A DNA stretch of 64,000 nt, from positions 558,001-622,000 of the forward strand of contig NZ_CP009754.1 in NCBI RefSeq assembly GCF_000772045.1, written 5' to 3'. A program made the position numbers and the translations under genes. The notes under the pieces are model-generated. The model had not been told where the DNA came from. It was given only the letters and a program-made list of their open reading frames with translations, and did not search any database. Each line of letters begins with the position of its first letter. Positions within the stretch are counted from its first letter, which is position 1. Origin of the DNA: Streptomyces sp. CCM_MD2014. GTDB taxonomy: Bacteria > Actinomycetota > Actinomycetes > Streptomycetales > Streptomycetaceae. This document shows, piece by piece, positions 1 to 8,248 of this stretch.

Positions 1-775
1 GCCGCCCCAGCGCACCGGCCGCGAACAGCCCGTGCGTACAGGCGACGCGGATGGTGCGCGGGCCCGTCTCCCGCAGCCGGTCGAGCAGCTCCAGCACGGT
101 GCTGCCCTTGGCGATCTCGTCGTCCAGCACGATGACGTCCCGGCCCGTGACGTCCCCGATCACCGAGCTGATGCTGACCCGGTCGTCCGCGTACCGCTGC
201 TTCGCCCCGGCCGCCACCTGGGCGCCGAGCATCCGGGCGAACGCGGCGGCCTCCTTGGCGTTGCCCAGGTCCGGCGAGACGACGGTGGCGCGGGAGAGGT
301 CGTACTGCCTGAAGTGCGCGGCGAGTTCCCGCAGCGCGTGCAGGTGGTCGACCGGGACGGAGAAGAAGCCGTGCACCTGGGGCGAGTGCAGGGTCATGGC
401 GAGCACCCGGCTCGCTCCCGCCGCCACCAGCAGGTCGGCCACCAGGCGCCCGCCCAGCGAGATGCGCGGGGCGTCCTTCTTGTCGGAGCGGGCGTAGGAG
501 TAGTGCGGCATGACCACGGTGATGCGGCCGGCCGACGCCCCGCGGGCCGCGTCGCACATCATCAGCAGCTCGACCAGGTGCTCCTGGACCGGCTTGACCA
601 GCGGCTGGACGAGGAAGACGTCCCGCTCGCGGCAGTTGGCCATCAGCTGCACCTCGAGGCAGTCGTTGGCGAACCGGCTCACCCGGGTGGGGCTGAGCGG
701 CACGCCCAGCTGGGCGCAGACCTCCTCGGCCAGCTCGGGATGGGCACTACCGCTGAACACGGCGATGTCTCGCAC
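1..775 (-). CDS. prs: Ribose-phosphate pyrophosphokinase (PRPP synthetase), 3' end cut by window edge
   Basis: It should make PRPP from ribose 5-phosphate and ATP in the cytoplasm, feeding nucleotide, histidine and tryptophan synthesis. The reverse frame is open from the window edge to a GTG at 773-775, preceded by a GAGGAG ribosome site. The 258 visible residues open with the family's typical N-terminus (RDIAVFSGSAHPELAEEV) and contain YSYARSDKKD (flexible, ATP-side loop), TLHSPQVHGFF, and the PRPP-binding loop VLDDEIAKGST. About 50-60 residues are missing. Streptomyces usually has a second, housekeeping prs near glmU; this copy next to a resistance-type GTPase gene may be the accessory one (inference). 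It diverges from the gene at 978. Confidence 0.93.
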   Translation of the reverse strand, partial: MRDIAVFSGSAHPELAEEVCAQLGVPLSPTRVSRFANDCLEVQLMANCRERDVFLVQPLVKPVQEHLVELLMMCDAARGASAGRITVVMPHYSYARSDKKDAPRISLGGRLVADLLVAAGASRVLAMTLHSPQVHGFFSVPVDHLHALRELAAHFRQYDLSRATVVSPDLGNAKEAAAFARMLGAQVAAGAKQRYADDRVSISSVIGDVTGRDVIVLDDEIAKGSTVLELLDRLRETGPRTIRVACTHGLFAAGALGR

Positions 776-910
776 GGACCGCTCCTCGCGTGATCCTGTC
801 CGGCCGGGAGCCCCAGCTTACGGAAATCCCGTTGCGCCGCGCCCGGGGCCCGGGGTCATGATGGCGCCGTCCGTGCTCCCTCCATGCCCCTCACGTCAGG
901 AATCCCCAGC

Positions 911-1024
911 ATGCGCCGACTCCTCGGAATCCCCCAGCGCCCCTTCCGGCCCACGGCTTTCGAGGACTCCTGCACGCATGCGTACCCTGAACATCGGCAT
1001 TCTGGCCCACGTCGACGCCGGTAA
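911..1024 (+). promoter_or_regulatory. Possible leader ORF (37 codons) overlapping the start of the ribosomal-protection gene
   Basis: An ATG at 911, with AGGAA about 8 nt upstream, opens a 37-codon frame rich in Arg and Pro that stops at TAA 1022-1024, inside the GTPase gene in another frame. CTCCTCG in its early codons (917-923) can pair with the CGAGGA ribosome site (961-966) of the downstream gene. Tet(M)-type genes are classically controlled by a leader peptide and attenuation. This layout would fit that, but the short ORF could also be chance in GC-rich DNA. Confidence 0.3.
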
Positions 1025-2849
1025 GACCAGCCTCACCGAGCGGCTCCTGTTCGACCACGGGGCCGTCGACCGGCTCGGCAGCGTCGACGCCGGCGACACC
1101 GTCACCGACGACGGCGGCATCGAGCGCCGCCGCGGCATCACCATCCGTTCCGCCGTCGCGTGCTTCACCGTCGGCGACACACGCGTCAACCTGATCGACA
1201 CCCCGGGACACTCCGACTTCGTGGCCGAGGTCGAGCGCGCTCTGGAGGTGCTCGACGGCGCGGTGCTGCTGCTGTCCGCCGTCGAGGGCGTACAGGCGCG
1301 GACCCGCGTCCTCATGCGCACCCTGCGGCGGCTGCGGCTGCCCACGCTCGTGTTCGTCAACAAGATCGACCGGGCCGGCGCACGCACCGACAACCTGCTC
1401 GACGACGTCCGGCGCCTGCTGACACCGCACGTCGCGCCGCTGACCGAGGTGGCGGGTGCCGGTACCGCGCACGCCCGGGTCACCCGCCGCCCGCCCGACG
1501 GCCGGACGGCGGAGGCGCTCGCCGAGGTCGACCCGGACGTCCTGGCCGCGCTGGTCGACGGCCCCGAGCCGACCGCGCGGGACCTGGCCGCCGCCCTGTG
1601 CGCCCGTACCGCCGACGGCTCGTTCCACCCGCTCTTCCACGGCTCCGCGCTCGGCGGCCAGGGCGTCGCGGAACTGGTCGAGGGCCTGGTGACGCTGGTC
1701 CCGGCCGCACCCGGCGGGACGGCGGCCGGGCCCCTGGAGCCGCGCGGCACGGTCTTCGCGGTACGCCCCGGGCCCGCCGGCGAGCGCAGGGCCTACCTCA
1801 GGCTGTACGCCGGTGAGGTGCGCCCGCGCCGACGGCTCACCTTCCTGCGGCGGGAGGCCGACGGGCGGACCACCGAGGTGTCCGGCCGGGTGACCCGCCT
1901 CGACGTGGTCGGCGGGGACGCCACGCTCACCGCCGGGAACATCGCCGCGCTCACCGTTCCCGGGGGCCTGCGCGTCGGCGACCGGCTCGGTGAACCGGCG
2001 GACCGGGCACCGCGGTTCGCGCCGCCGACCCTGCGGACACTGGTCCGGGCCCGGCGCCCGGAGCAGGCGGCGGCACTGCGCTCGGCCCTGCTGGCGCTGG
2101 CCGACCGGGATCCGCTGCTGCACGCCCGCCCGGCCGCGTCCGGCGCCACCGCGCTGCTCCTGTACGGCGAGGTCCAGATGGAGGTGCTCGCGGCGACGCT
2201 GGCCGAGGAGTTCGGCATCGAGGCCGAGTTCGCGCCTGGCCGGGTCCGGCTCCTGGAGCGCCCGGCGGGCACGGGTGAGGCCGCTCAGGAGATGCCGTGG
2301 CTGGACCACACCCGGTACTGGGCGACGATCGGGCTGCGCGTCGAACCGGGGCCGTACGGCTCGGGCGGGGTCTTCGGGTACGAGACGGAACTCGGTGCGC
2401 TGCCCCGCGCGTTCCACCAGGCGGTCGAGGAGACGGTCCACGCCGCCCTGGCGTCCGGGCTCACCGGCGCGGCGGTCACCGACTGCCGGGTGACGCTGAT
2501 CCGCTCCGGTTTCGACTCGGTGCTCAGCACCGCCGCCGACTTCCGCGAACTGACGCCGATCGTGCTGCGTCGTGCCCTCGCCCGGGCGGGGACCGTGCTG
2601 TACGAGCCGTACCTGGCCTTCGAGGCGGAGGTCCCGCCGGACGCGCTGGCCGCCGTGACGGGCCTGCTGGCCTCGCTGGGCGCGGACGTCAGCGGGACGG
2701 CGGGCGGTGACCCCGCGTGGTTCGTCACCGGCGAGCTGCCCGCCCGGCGGGCGCGGGAGGCCGAGCTGCGGCTGCCGGGGATCACGCGCGGGGAGGCGGT
2801 CTGGTCCGCGCGCCCGTCCGCCGACCGTCCGGTCAGGCCGGGACGCTGA
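978..2849 (+). CDS. Ribosomal-protection GTPase, Tet(M)/OtrA type
   Basis: This is a translation-factor GTPase of the EF-G/Tet(M)/OtrA family, which binds the ribosome and ejects tetracycline-class drugs. It has 623 residues (family usually 640-660). Visible motifs are G1 AHVDAGKTS (10-18), RRGITIRSA (51-59, switch I), DTPGH (74-78) and NKID (128-131). EF-G-like domains II to V follow. I start at ATG 978 because family homology begins there with MRTLNIGILAHVDAGK; the frame is open further upstream but that stretch has no family match. The ribosome site is GAGGA at 962-966. It may confer tetracycline tolerance or act as a ribosome-rescue factor. It diverges from prs and has a possible leader ORF. 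Confidence 0.9.
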   Translation: MRTLNIGILAHVDAGKTSLTERLLFDHGAVDRLGSVDAGDTVTDDGGIERRRGITIRSAVACFTVGDTRVNLIDTPGHSDFVAEVERALEVLDGAVLLLSAVEGVQARTRVLMRTLRRLRLPTLVFVNKIDRAGARTDNLLDDVRRLLTPHVAPLTEVAGAGTAHARVTRRPPDGRTAEALAEVDPDVLAALVDGPEPTARDLAAALCARTADGSFHPLFHGSALGGQGVAELVEGLVTLVPAAPGGTAAGPLEPRGTVFAVRPGPAGERRAYLRLYAGEVRPRRRLTFLRREADGRTTEVSGRVTRLDVVGGDATLTAGNIAALTVPGGLRVGDRLGEPADRAPRFAPPTLRTLVRARRPEQAAALRSALLALADRDPLLHARPAASGATALLLYGEVQMEVLAATLAEEFGIEAEFAPGRVRLLERPAGTGEAAQEMPWLDHTRYWATIGLRVEPGPYGSGGVFGYETELGALPRAFHQAVEETVHAALASGLTGAAVTDCRVTLIRSGFDSVLSTAADFRELTPIVLRRALARAGTVLYEPYLAFEAEVPPDALAAVTGLLASLGADVSGTAGGDPAWFVTGELPARRAREAELRLPGITRGEAVWSARPSADRPVRPGR

Positions 2850-2958
2850 GCCGGCGACGTACGCCCCGTGGGCTCCCGCTCCCGGCGTTGTGCGCCAACT
2901 GCTCGGTCTGGCCAGGGAGATGGCGGGCATCCGGTCTATAGGAAGGAGGGCCGTCGCC

Positions 2959-3642
2959 ATGACGACTCCCGTCAGGAAGCCCACGAGTTCCGTCGAACGG
3001 CCCGCGCGGCGCATGCCCGGCTGGGCCAAGGCGCTGACCGCGGTGGTGCTGGTGCTCGTCGTGCTCTTCGCGGGGCTGCGGCTGAGTCTCGTGCCGGGCC
3101 TGAAGGACCTGTTCGGCTCCGAGACCCGGGACCGTTCGGGGCCCGCGCTGCTGAAGTCCGTCCAGGACATCAGCCGTTACGGCGCGGCCTCCGGCAACTT
3201 CCAGGTCGTCGTGGACCTGGAGAAGGACGCCAGGTTCCTCCCCGACGCGATCCGCGGCACCCGCACCCTGTACGTGGGTGCGGGCACCGTCGACGCCTAC
3301 GTGGACCTCGGGAAGGTGGACGAGGACGACGTCACGGTCGACGAGCAGCGGACGTCGGCCACGCTGCGTCTGCCGCACGCCGCGCTGGGCGAGCCCGCTC
3401 TCGACCCCGACCGCTCCTACGCCGTCTCCAAGCAGCGCGGGCTGCTCGACCGGCTCGGCGACCTGTTCTCGGACAATCCGAACGGCGAACAGGCCGTGCA
3501 GAAGCTCGCGGCCCGGCACATCGGCGAGGCGGCGAAGGACAGCGAGCTGAAGGCACGGGCCGAGAGCAACACCACCGCCATGCTGCGGGGGCTGCTGACG
3601 TCCCTGGGCTTCGAGAAGGTGCGGGTGACCTACGGAACGTGA
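2959..3642 (+). CDS. DUF4230-type membrane-anchored protein
   Basis: The 227-residue protein has a short basic N-terminus, one membrane segment at about 24-42 (ALTAVVLVLVVLFAGLRL), and an extracytoplasmic domain. That domain contains SRYGAASGNFQVVVDLE, a stretch typical of DUF4230 proteins, and a C-terminal EKVRVTY. It is probably anchored in the membrane with the domain outside. The start at ATG 2959 is supported by GGAAGGAGGG at 2941-2950. The function of the family is unknown. It follows the GTPase gene by about 110 bases and may have its own promoter. Confidence 0.8.
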   Translation: MTTPVRKPTSSVERPARRMPGWAKALTAVVLVLVVLFAGLRLSLVPGLKDLFGSETRDRSGPALLKSVQDISRYGAASGNFQVVVDLEKDARFLPDAIRGTRTLYVGAGTVDAYVDLGKVDEDDVTVDEQRTSATLRLPHAALGEPALDPDRSYAVSKQRGLLDRLGDLFSDNPNGEQAVQKLAARHIGEAAKDSELKARAESNTTAMLRGLLTSLGFEKVRVTYGT

Positions 3643-3954
3643 GCCCCGCCGGCGGACACGGAACGGCTCACCCGGACAGGACCGCCGAGGGCCGGCGCTC
3701 CCAGCACGGTGGTGCCCACCGGGAGCCATGCCACGTAGTCGCCGATGTGCCCGGACTGCGGCAGCCGCAGACTGCGGCCGCCGCAGCGGCAGCGCCCAGG
3801 TGGGCGCGGCGAGCAGCCCGGGCCGGGCGACGGCGACCGCGGCCGGCGCGGCGGCCAGGACCTCTCGACAGCACGGCCGACGGCGGCGCGCGGTGGCGCC
3901 GCCGGCCGGAGCGCCCCGGCCGGGCGAGGGAAAACCGGGGGCGGGGCGGTGACA
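3643..3954. other. Intergenic stretch with no convincing gene
   Basis: About 310 bases between the DUF4230 gene and a hairpin. On the reverse strand, part of this region (about 3640-3770) reads as a coding-like segment with high GC3, including LPQSGHIGDYVAWLP, but I find no sensible start codon or ribosome site and no family match. It could be a gene remnant. Otherwise I see nothing in it. Confidence 0.4.
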
Positions 3955-3991
3955 GGGCGGCATCGACCGGCGTGACCGGTCGATGCCGCCC
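3955..3991. terminator. Perfect 16-bp inverted repeat, 5-nt loop
   Basis: GGGCGGCATCGACCGG (3955-3970) is exactly complementary to 3976-3991 around the loop CGTGA. It lies about 70 bases before the VanZ-like gene and would form a very stable hairpin on either strand. There is no T-run, as is usual for Streptomyces terminators. Confidence 0.65.
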
Positions 3992-4060
3992 CGGGCATCC
4001 TCGGCGGTTCGGCGGGTAACCGCCCTATCACGCGGGGAAGTTGACGACTGGAGGACCGAT

Positions 4061-4600
4061 ATGGCTCGCGCCGTCTCACGGCTGCGTCTGCGGCCGCGCC
4101 CCCGCGCCGCCGGGGCGCGGGAGACCGACCGTCGCGAACGGCACGCGCTCGCCCTGCCGTTGCGGCTGCTGGCGACGGCGTGCGCGTTCGTCTTCATGGT
4201 GGCGTTCGCGGTGGTGCTGGCGCGTCTGACCCTGCACCCCTCCCCCGCCTCCGAGGCCCTGACCCACACCAACCTGCATCCGGGGCGCTCGCTGAGCGCG
4301 TATCTGGACCAGCCCGCACTGCGCGACGCCGTCAAGCAGATCGGCGGGAACATCCTGCTGGGGGTGCCGTTCGGCGTCCTGGTCCCGGTCGTCGCCCCGC
4401 GCACCCGCGGGGTGCTGCGGGTGCTGCTGCTGACGGCCGTCGTGATGCTGCTGGTGGAGTTCGCCCAGGGCGCCCTCGTCACCGGGCGGGCCTTCGACAT
4501 CGACGACGTCATCCTCAACACGGGCGGCGCGCTGATCGGTTACCTGCTTCTGGGGCGGCGGATGAGCCGCACCGTGCACGCGCGGCGGGCGCGCACCTGA
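4061..4600 (+). CDS. VanZ-like family membrane protein
   Basis: The 179-residue membrane protein has a basic N-terminus and about four hydrophobic segments (roughly 28-51, 96-112, 119-138, 153-172). The VanZ core is visible: NILLGVPFG in the middle and, later, VEFAQ...GRAFDIDDVILNTGGALIGY, in which the DIDDxxxNxxG motif is the hallmark. VanZ of Enterococcus gives low-level teicoplanin resistance, but most actinobacterial homologues have no known role. ATG 4061 is chosen because GGAGG lies at 4050-4054; an upstream in-frame ATG at 3983 lies inside the hairpin and has no ribosome site. Confidence 0.85.
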   Translation: MARAVSRLRLRPRPRAAGARETDRRERHALALPLRLLATACAFVFMVAFAVVLARLTLHPSPASEALTHTNLHPGRSLSAYLDQPALRDAVKQIGGNILLGVPFGVLVPVVAPRTRGVLRVLLLTAVVMLLVEFAQGALVTGRAFDIDDVILNTGGALIGYLLLGRRMSRTVHARRART

Positions 4601-4629
4601 GAGTGGAACATCTGGTCCGTACCAAGATA

Positions 4630-4658
4630 TTGACCGACCCTTACCTCACTACTTGAAT
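4630..4658 (+). promoter_or_regulatory. Candidate promoter for the GH16 glucanase gene
   Basis: TTGACC (4630-4635) and TTGAAT (4653-4658) are spaced by 17 nt in an unusually AT-rich patch 70-100 bases upstream of the glucanase start. The -35 is good and the -10 only fair, so this is a sequence-based guess. Confidence 0.3.
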
Positions 4659-4725
4659 AAAGAGGCGACACCTCCACCCCCACCTCGGTCGGCGCCCCCG
4701 CGGGCGCCGTACGGAAGGGAGAGCC

Positions 4726-5982
4726 GTGGCCCGCCCACGCCTGCTCCGCAGATGTCTCCTCGCCGCCGCCCTGTCCGCCGGGCTGGCCGCGTCCCTCGTG
4801 ACCGGCCCTGCCCAGGCGGAACCGGACGGCCCCCGCACGGTCGGCTCCTCGTCCTCGACGGCCGCCGCCGTGACCTTCTCCGACACCTTCGACGGTCCGG
4901 CCGGAGCCGCCGTCGACTCCTCGAAGTGGCAGATCGAGACCGGCGACAACGTCAACAACCACGAACGGCAGTACTACACCTCCGGCAACAAGAACGCCGC
5001 CCTGGACGGCCAGGGCCACCTGGTCATCACCGCCCGCAGGGAGAACCCGGCCAACTACCAGTGCTGGTACGGCACCTGCCAGTACACCTCCGCCCGGCTC
5101 AACACCTCGGGCAGGTTCACGGCGCAGTACGGGCACGTCGAGGCGAGGATGAAGGTGCCTCGCGGGCAGGGCATGTGGCCGGCGTTCTGGATGCTGGGCA
5201 CCCCGGTGAACTGGCCGGACTCCGGCGAGATCGACATCATGGAGAACGTCGGCTTCGAACCCTCCACCGTGCACGGCACCATCCACGGCCCCGGCTACTC
5301 CGGCTCCGGGGGCATCGGCGCCGGCTACACGCTGCCGGGCGGCCAGGCCTTCGCGGACGCCTTCCACACCTTCGCCGTCGACTGGGCGCCCGACTCGATC
5401 ACCTGGTCGGTCGACGGCAACGTCTACCAGCGGCGCACGCCGGCCGACCTGGGCGGCAGGCAGTGGGTGTTCAACAAGCCGTACTTCCTGATCCTCAACC
5501 TCGCGGTCGGCGGCTACTGGCCGGGCGACCCGGACGGCTCCACGGTCTTTCCGCAGACCCTCGTCGTCGACCACGTCTCGGTGACCACGGGCGACTCCTC
5601 CTCAGGCGGCGCGATCCGGGGCCTGGCCGGCAAGTGCGTGGACGTCGCCGCGGCGAACACCGCGAACGGCACCCCCGTACAGCTCTACGACTGCAACGGC
5701 ACCGCGGCCCAGCGGTGGACGGTGGGCTCCGACGGCACCGTCCGGGCGCTCGGCAAGTGCCTGGACGTAGACGCCGGCGGCACGGCGGACGGCACAGTCG
5801 TCCAGCTGTGGGACTGCAACGGCACGGCCGCCCAGCAGTGGGTCGTCACCGCCGCGCACGACATCGTCAATCCTCAGGCCGACAAGTGCCTCGACGTCAC
5901 CGGCAACAACTCGGCCAACGGCACCCGGCTGCAGATCTGGACCTGCACGGGCGGCGCCAACCAGAAGTGGACGGTCGGCTGA
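4726..5982 (+). CDS. Secreted GH16 beta-glucanase (laminarinase type) with ricin-type lectin domain
   Basis: This is a secreted endo-beta-glucanase of family GH16, likely acting on beta-1,3- or mixed-linkage glucans such as fungal wall or laminarin. It has 418 residues. A signal peptide ends at AQA (29-31). The GH16 catalytic domain spans about 50-285 with the signature GEIDIMEN (E168 nucleophile, D170, E173 acid/base). A C-terminal ricin-B/CBM13 domain runs from about 290 to 418 with three repeats, each ending in a QxW (AAQRW, AAQQW, NQKW). The start, GTGGCCCGC or ATG-type, is set by the upstream GGGAGA site and the signal peptide. It is monocistronic, ending 28 bases before a convergent gene. 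Confidence 0.95.
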   Translation: MARPRLLRRCLLAAALSAGLAASLVTGPAQAEPDGPRTVGSSSSTAAAVTFSDTFDGPAGAAVDSSKWQIETGDNVNNHERQYYTSGNKNAALDGQGHLVITARRENPANYQCWYGTCQYTSARLNTSGRFTAQYGHVEARMKVPRGQGMWPAFWMLGTPVNWPDSGEIDIMENVGFEPSTVHGTIHGPGYSGSGGIGAGYTLPGGQAFADAFHTFAVDWAPDSITWSVDGNVYQRRTPADLGGRQWVFNKPYFLILNLAVGGYWPGDPDGSTVFPQTLVVDHVSVTTGDSSSGGAIRGLAGKCVDVAAANTANGTPVQLYDCNGTAAQRWTVGSDGTVRALGKCLDVDAGGTADGTVVQLWDCNGTAAQQWVVTAAHDIVNPQADKCLDVTGNNSANGTRLQIWTCTGGANQKWTVG

Positions 5983-6010
5983 GGCACCGGGCGGGGCGGC
6001 CCGGACCGTC

Positions 6011-6247
6011 CTAGTGCGCGGTCCAGGTGAACTTGTCCCCGCCCACCCAGCGGACGACCTCCGGGTCGTCCAGGTCGTGGACGGTGATGCCGAAGGCGGC
6101 GGCGGCCTCCAGCACGTCGACGACGGTCCTGGCCTCGCCGACCACCTGGCCGTCGATCTCCACGATCCGGAACGGGGGCGGACCCGCCTGCACCCCGAAG
6201 ACGAGGATCCGCGGATTGCCGATGTGCGGGCTGTCGATCTCGGTCAT
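6011..6247 (-). CDS. Small conserved hypothetical protein (78 aa)
   Basis: The 78-residue acidic protein starts at ATG 6247 and stops at TAG 6011, with no membrane segment and no signal peptide. The sequence includes RILVFGVQAGPPPFRIVEIDG and a C-terminal WVGGDKFTWTAH. The composition and GC3 look coding, and I take it as a real Streptomyces orphan. I do not recognise a family. It is convergent with the glucanase gene and divergent from the PHP-domain gene. Confidence 0.65.
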   Translation of the reverse strand: MTEIDSPHIGNPRILVFGVQAGPPPFRIVEIDGQVVGEARTVVDVLEAAAAFGITVHDLDDPEVVRWVGGDKFTWTAH

Positions 6248-6444
6248 GCATCGAGGGTAGGCCGGAACCCGTTGAAGCGAGGAACCGCCGAAACGGGGAA
6301 ACGGCCGAACGCGAAACCGTCCCCCAGGCCGGTACGGCTACGGGGCGCCCGTCTCGTGGTGCGGTTCCCCCCGCTGTGGGGAACCCTGGACGTGCCGGTG
6401 CAGGTCGGTGGGAGGGCCGGCCCAGGTGGGACGAGGAGGCGGCG

Positions 6445-7476
6445 ATGGACCCCGTCGAGGCGCTGGAACGGATCGCGTTCCTCCTGGAGCGGACCCGGGC
6501 GCCGACCTACCGCGTCCGCGCCTTCCGCACCGCGGCCGGCGTGCTCGGGGGGCTCTCGGCCGCCGAGCTGCGCGAGCGGGCCGGCTCGCTCGAGTCGCTC
6601 AAGGGTGTCGGGCCGAGGACGGCGCAGGTGGCGCGCGAGGCACTGGACGGACAGGTGCCCGGCTACCTCGCGAAACTGGAGGAGGAGGCGGACACTCCGC
6701 TCGCCCGCGGCGGTGAAGGGCTGCGGGCGCTGATACGCGGCGACTGCCACCTGCACTCGGACTGGTCGGACGGGGGCAGCCCGATCGAGGAGATGGGCCG
6801 CACCGCGGCGGCACTGGGGCACGAGTGGGCGGCCCTGACCGACCACTCGCCGCGGCTGACGGTGGCCCGCGGCCTCTCCCCCGCGCGGCTGCGCGAGCAG
6901 CTGGACGTGGTGGCGGAGCTCAACGCGGCCTGGGCGCCGTTCCGGCTGCTCACCGGCATCGAGTGCGACATCCTCGACGACGGCTCGCTCGACCAGGAGC
7001 CGGAGCTGCTGGAGCGGCTCGACGTGGTGGTCGTGTCGGTGCACTCCAAGCTGCGCATGGACGCCCGCTCGATGACCCGCCGGATGGTGACCGCCGTTCG
7101 CGACCCGCACGCGGACGTCCTCGGGCACTGCACCGGGCGGCTGCTGACCGGGCGGGGGCGGCCGGAGTCGGAGTTCGACGCGGACGAGGTGTTCGCCGCC
7201 TGCGCGGAGTCCGGCACGGCCGTGGAGATCAACAGCCGTCCGGAGCGGCTCGATCCGCCCCGGCGGCTGCTGCGCCGGGCGGTGGCGGCCGGCGTGCTGT
7301 TCTCGATCGACACCGATGCACACGCACCCGGTCAGCTCGACTGGCAGATCCACGGGTGCGCCCGGGCCGAGGAGTGCGGGGTGCCCCCGGAGCGCGTGGT
7401 CACCACGTGGTCGCTGGACGAGCTGCTGGACTGGACGCGCGAAGGCCGTACACCGTCCGGAGTGGCACGGCGCTGA
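6445..7476 (+). CDS. PHP-domain protein (PolX C-terminal type) with helix-hairpin-helix region
   Basis: The 343-residue cytoplasmic protein resembles the C-terminal half of bacterial PolX. Residues 1-75 form a helical DNA-binding-like region with an HhH motif (LKGVGPRTA, 52-60). A PHP metal-dependent phosphoesterase domain follows, with the HxH motif CHLHSDWSDGG (H102, H104), LTDHS, GIECDI, VSVHSK, GHCTG and DTDAH. The polymerase palm is missing, so it is likely a nuclease or phosphatase in DNA repair rather than a polymerase (inference from family). The start at ATG 6445 has a GAGGAGG site just upstream; a longer frame exists without one. Confidence 0.85.
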   Translation: MDPVEALERIAFLLERTRAPTYRVRAFRTAAGVLGGLSAAELRERAGSLESLKGVGPRTAQVAREALDGQVPGYLAKLEEEADTPLARGGEGLRALIRGDCHLHSDWSDGGSPIEEMGRTAAALGHEWAALTDHSPRLTVARGLSPARLREQLDVVAELNAAWAPFRLLTGIECDILDDGSLDQEPELLERLDVVVVSVHSKLRMDARSMTRRMVTAVRDPHADVLGHCTGRLLTGRGRPESEFDADEVFAACAESGTAVEINSRPERLDPPRRLLRRAVAAGVLFSIDTDAHAPGQLDWQIHGCARAEECGVPPERVVTTWSLDELLDWTREGRTPSGVARR

Positions 7477-7527
7477 CGTGGTACCCGCCCGTCGATCCAG
7501 ACTCCGCGGACCGGGAAGGGACAGTGC

Positions 7528-8184
7528 ATGGAACGGGCGGCCGTGTTCGACGTCGACGGAACCCTCGTCGACACCAATCACCTGCATGTGATCACCTGGT
7601 GGGAGGCGTTCCGGCAGGCCGGTCACCGGGTGCCGATGCACGCGGTCCACCGCGCGGTGGGGCTCGCCTCCACCGACCTGATCGCCCATCTGCTGGGCGA
7701 GGACCGGGACACGGACCGGGACGCCGGGCTGAGCGCCGCCCACAAGGCGCTGTACGGCCAGTACTTCGACCGGCTGCCCGCACTGCCGGGCGCCGGGGAC
7801 CTGCTGCGCCGCCTGGCCGGCGACGGCTGGAAGGTGGTGCTCGCCACCTCGGCGGGCGGCGCGGAGCTGGGCGCGCTGCGGCGGGCCATCGACGCGGACG
7901 ACGCCATCGCCGCCACCGCGAGCGCCGACGACGTGGCCGCGGGCAAGCCCGCACCGGAGCCGGTCGAGCACGCCCTGGAACTGGCCGGGGTACCGGCCGA
8001 GCGGGCCGTCTTCGTCGGAGACACCGTGTGGGACATGCGCGCGGGCAGCCGGGCCGGGGTGCGCTGCGTGGGCGTGCTCTGCGGCGGTCTGCCGCGCGCC
8101 GACCTGGAGGAGGCGGGTGCTCGGGCGGTCTACGCCGACCCTGCCGACCTGCTGGCCTCCCTCGACGGAAGCCCGTTCGCATGA
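7528..8184 (+). CDS. HAD-superfamily hydrolase (beta-phosphoglucomutase-like)
   Basis: A 218-residue cytoplasmic phosphatase or phosphomutase of the HAD superfamily, subfamily I. Motif I is FDVDGTLVDT with D8 (nucleophile) and D10. A helical cap follows at about 15-80. Motif II is LATSAGG, motif III is the conserved Lys in AAGKPAPEP, and motif IV is VFVGDTVWDM. The substrate is unknown: gph/phosphoglycolate or sugar phosphate are possible. GGAAGGGA lies 7 bases before ATG 7528. It follows the PHP-domain gene by 51 bases, so the two may be cotranscribed. Confidence 0.88.
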   Translation: MERAAVFDVDGTLVDTNHLHVITWWEAFRQAGHRVPMHAVHRAVGLASTDLIAHLLGEDRDTDRDAGLSAAHKALYGQYFDRLPALPGAGDLLRRLAGDGWKVVLATSAGGAELGALRRAIDADDAIAATASADDVAAGKPAPEPVEHALELAGVPAERAVFVGDTVWDMRAGSRAGVRCVGVLCGGLPRADLEEAGARAVYADPADLLASLDGSPFA

Positions 8185-8248
8185 GGCGCGGGTCCGTGTG
8201 CCACCGCGGGAGGTTCCACCGCGCAACGGTCCGCCACGAGGCGCTGCG

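Noticed and set aside
1..793. Forward frames at the left edge
   Set aside because: The reverse strand encodes an unmistakable PRPP synthetase, so the forward frames are shadows.
891..3170. A 759-codon open frame on the reverse strand opposite the Tet(M)-like gene
   Set aside because: It is low-complexity Arg/Gly/Pro sequence that mirrors the high-GC3 bias of the real gene, with no family match. Similar long mirror frames opposite other genes (for example 24449-28153 +, 37636-40575 -, 46804-50037 -, 56899-59097 +) were left out for the same reason.
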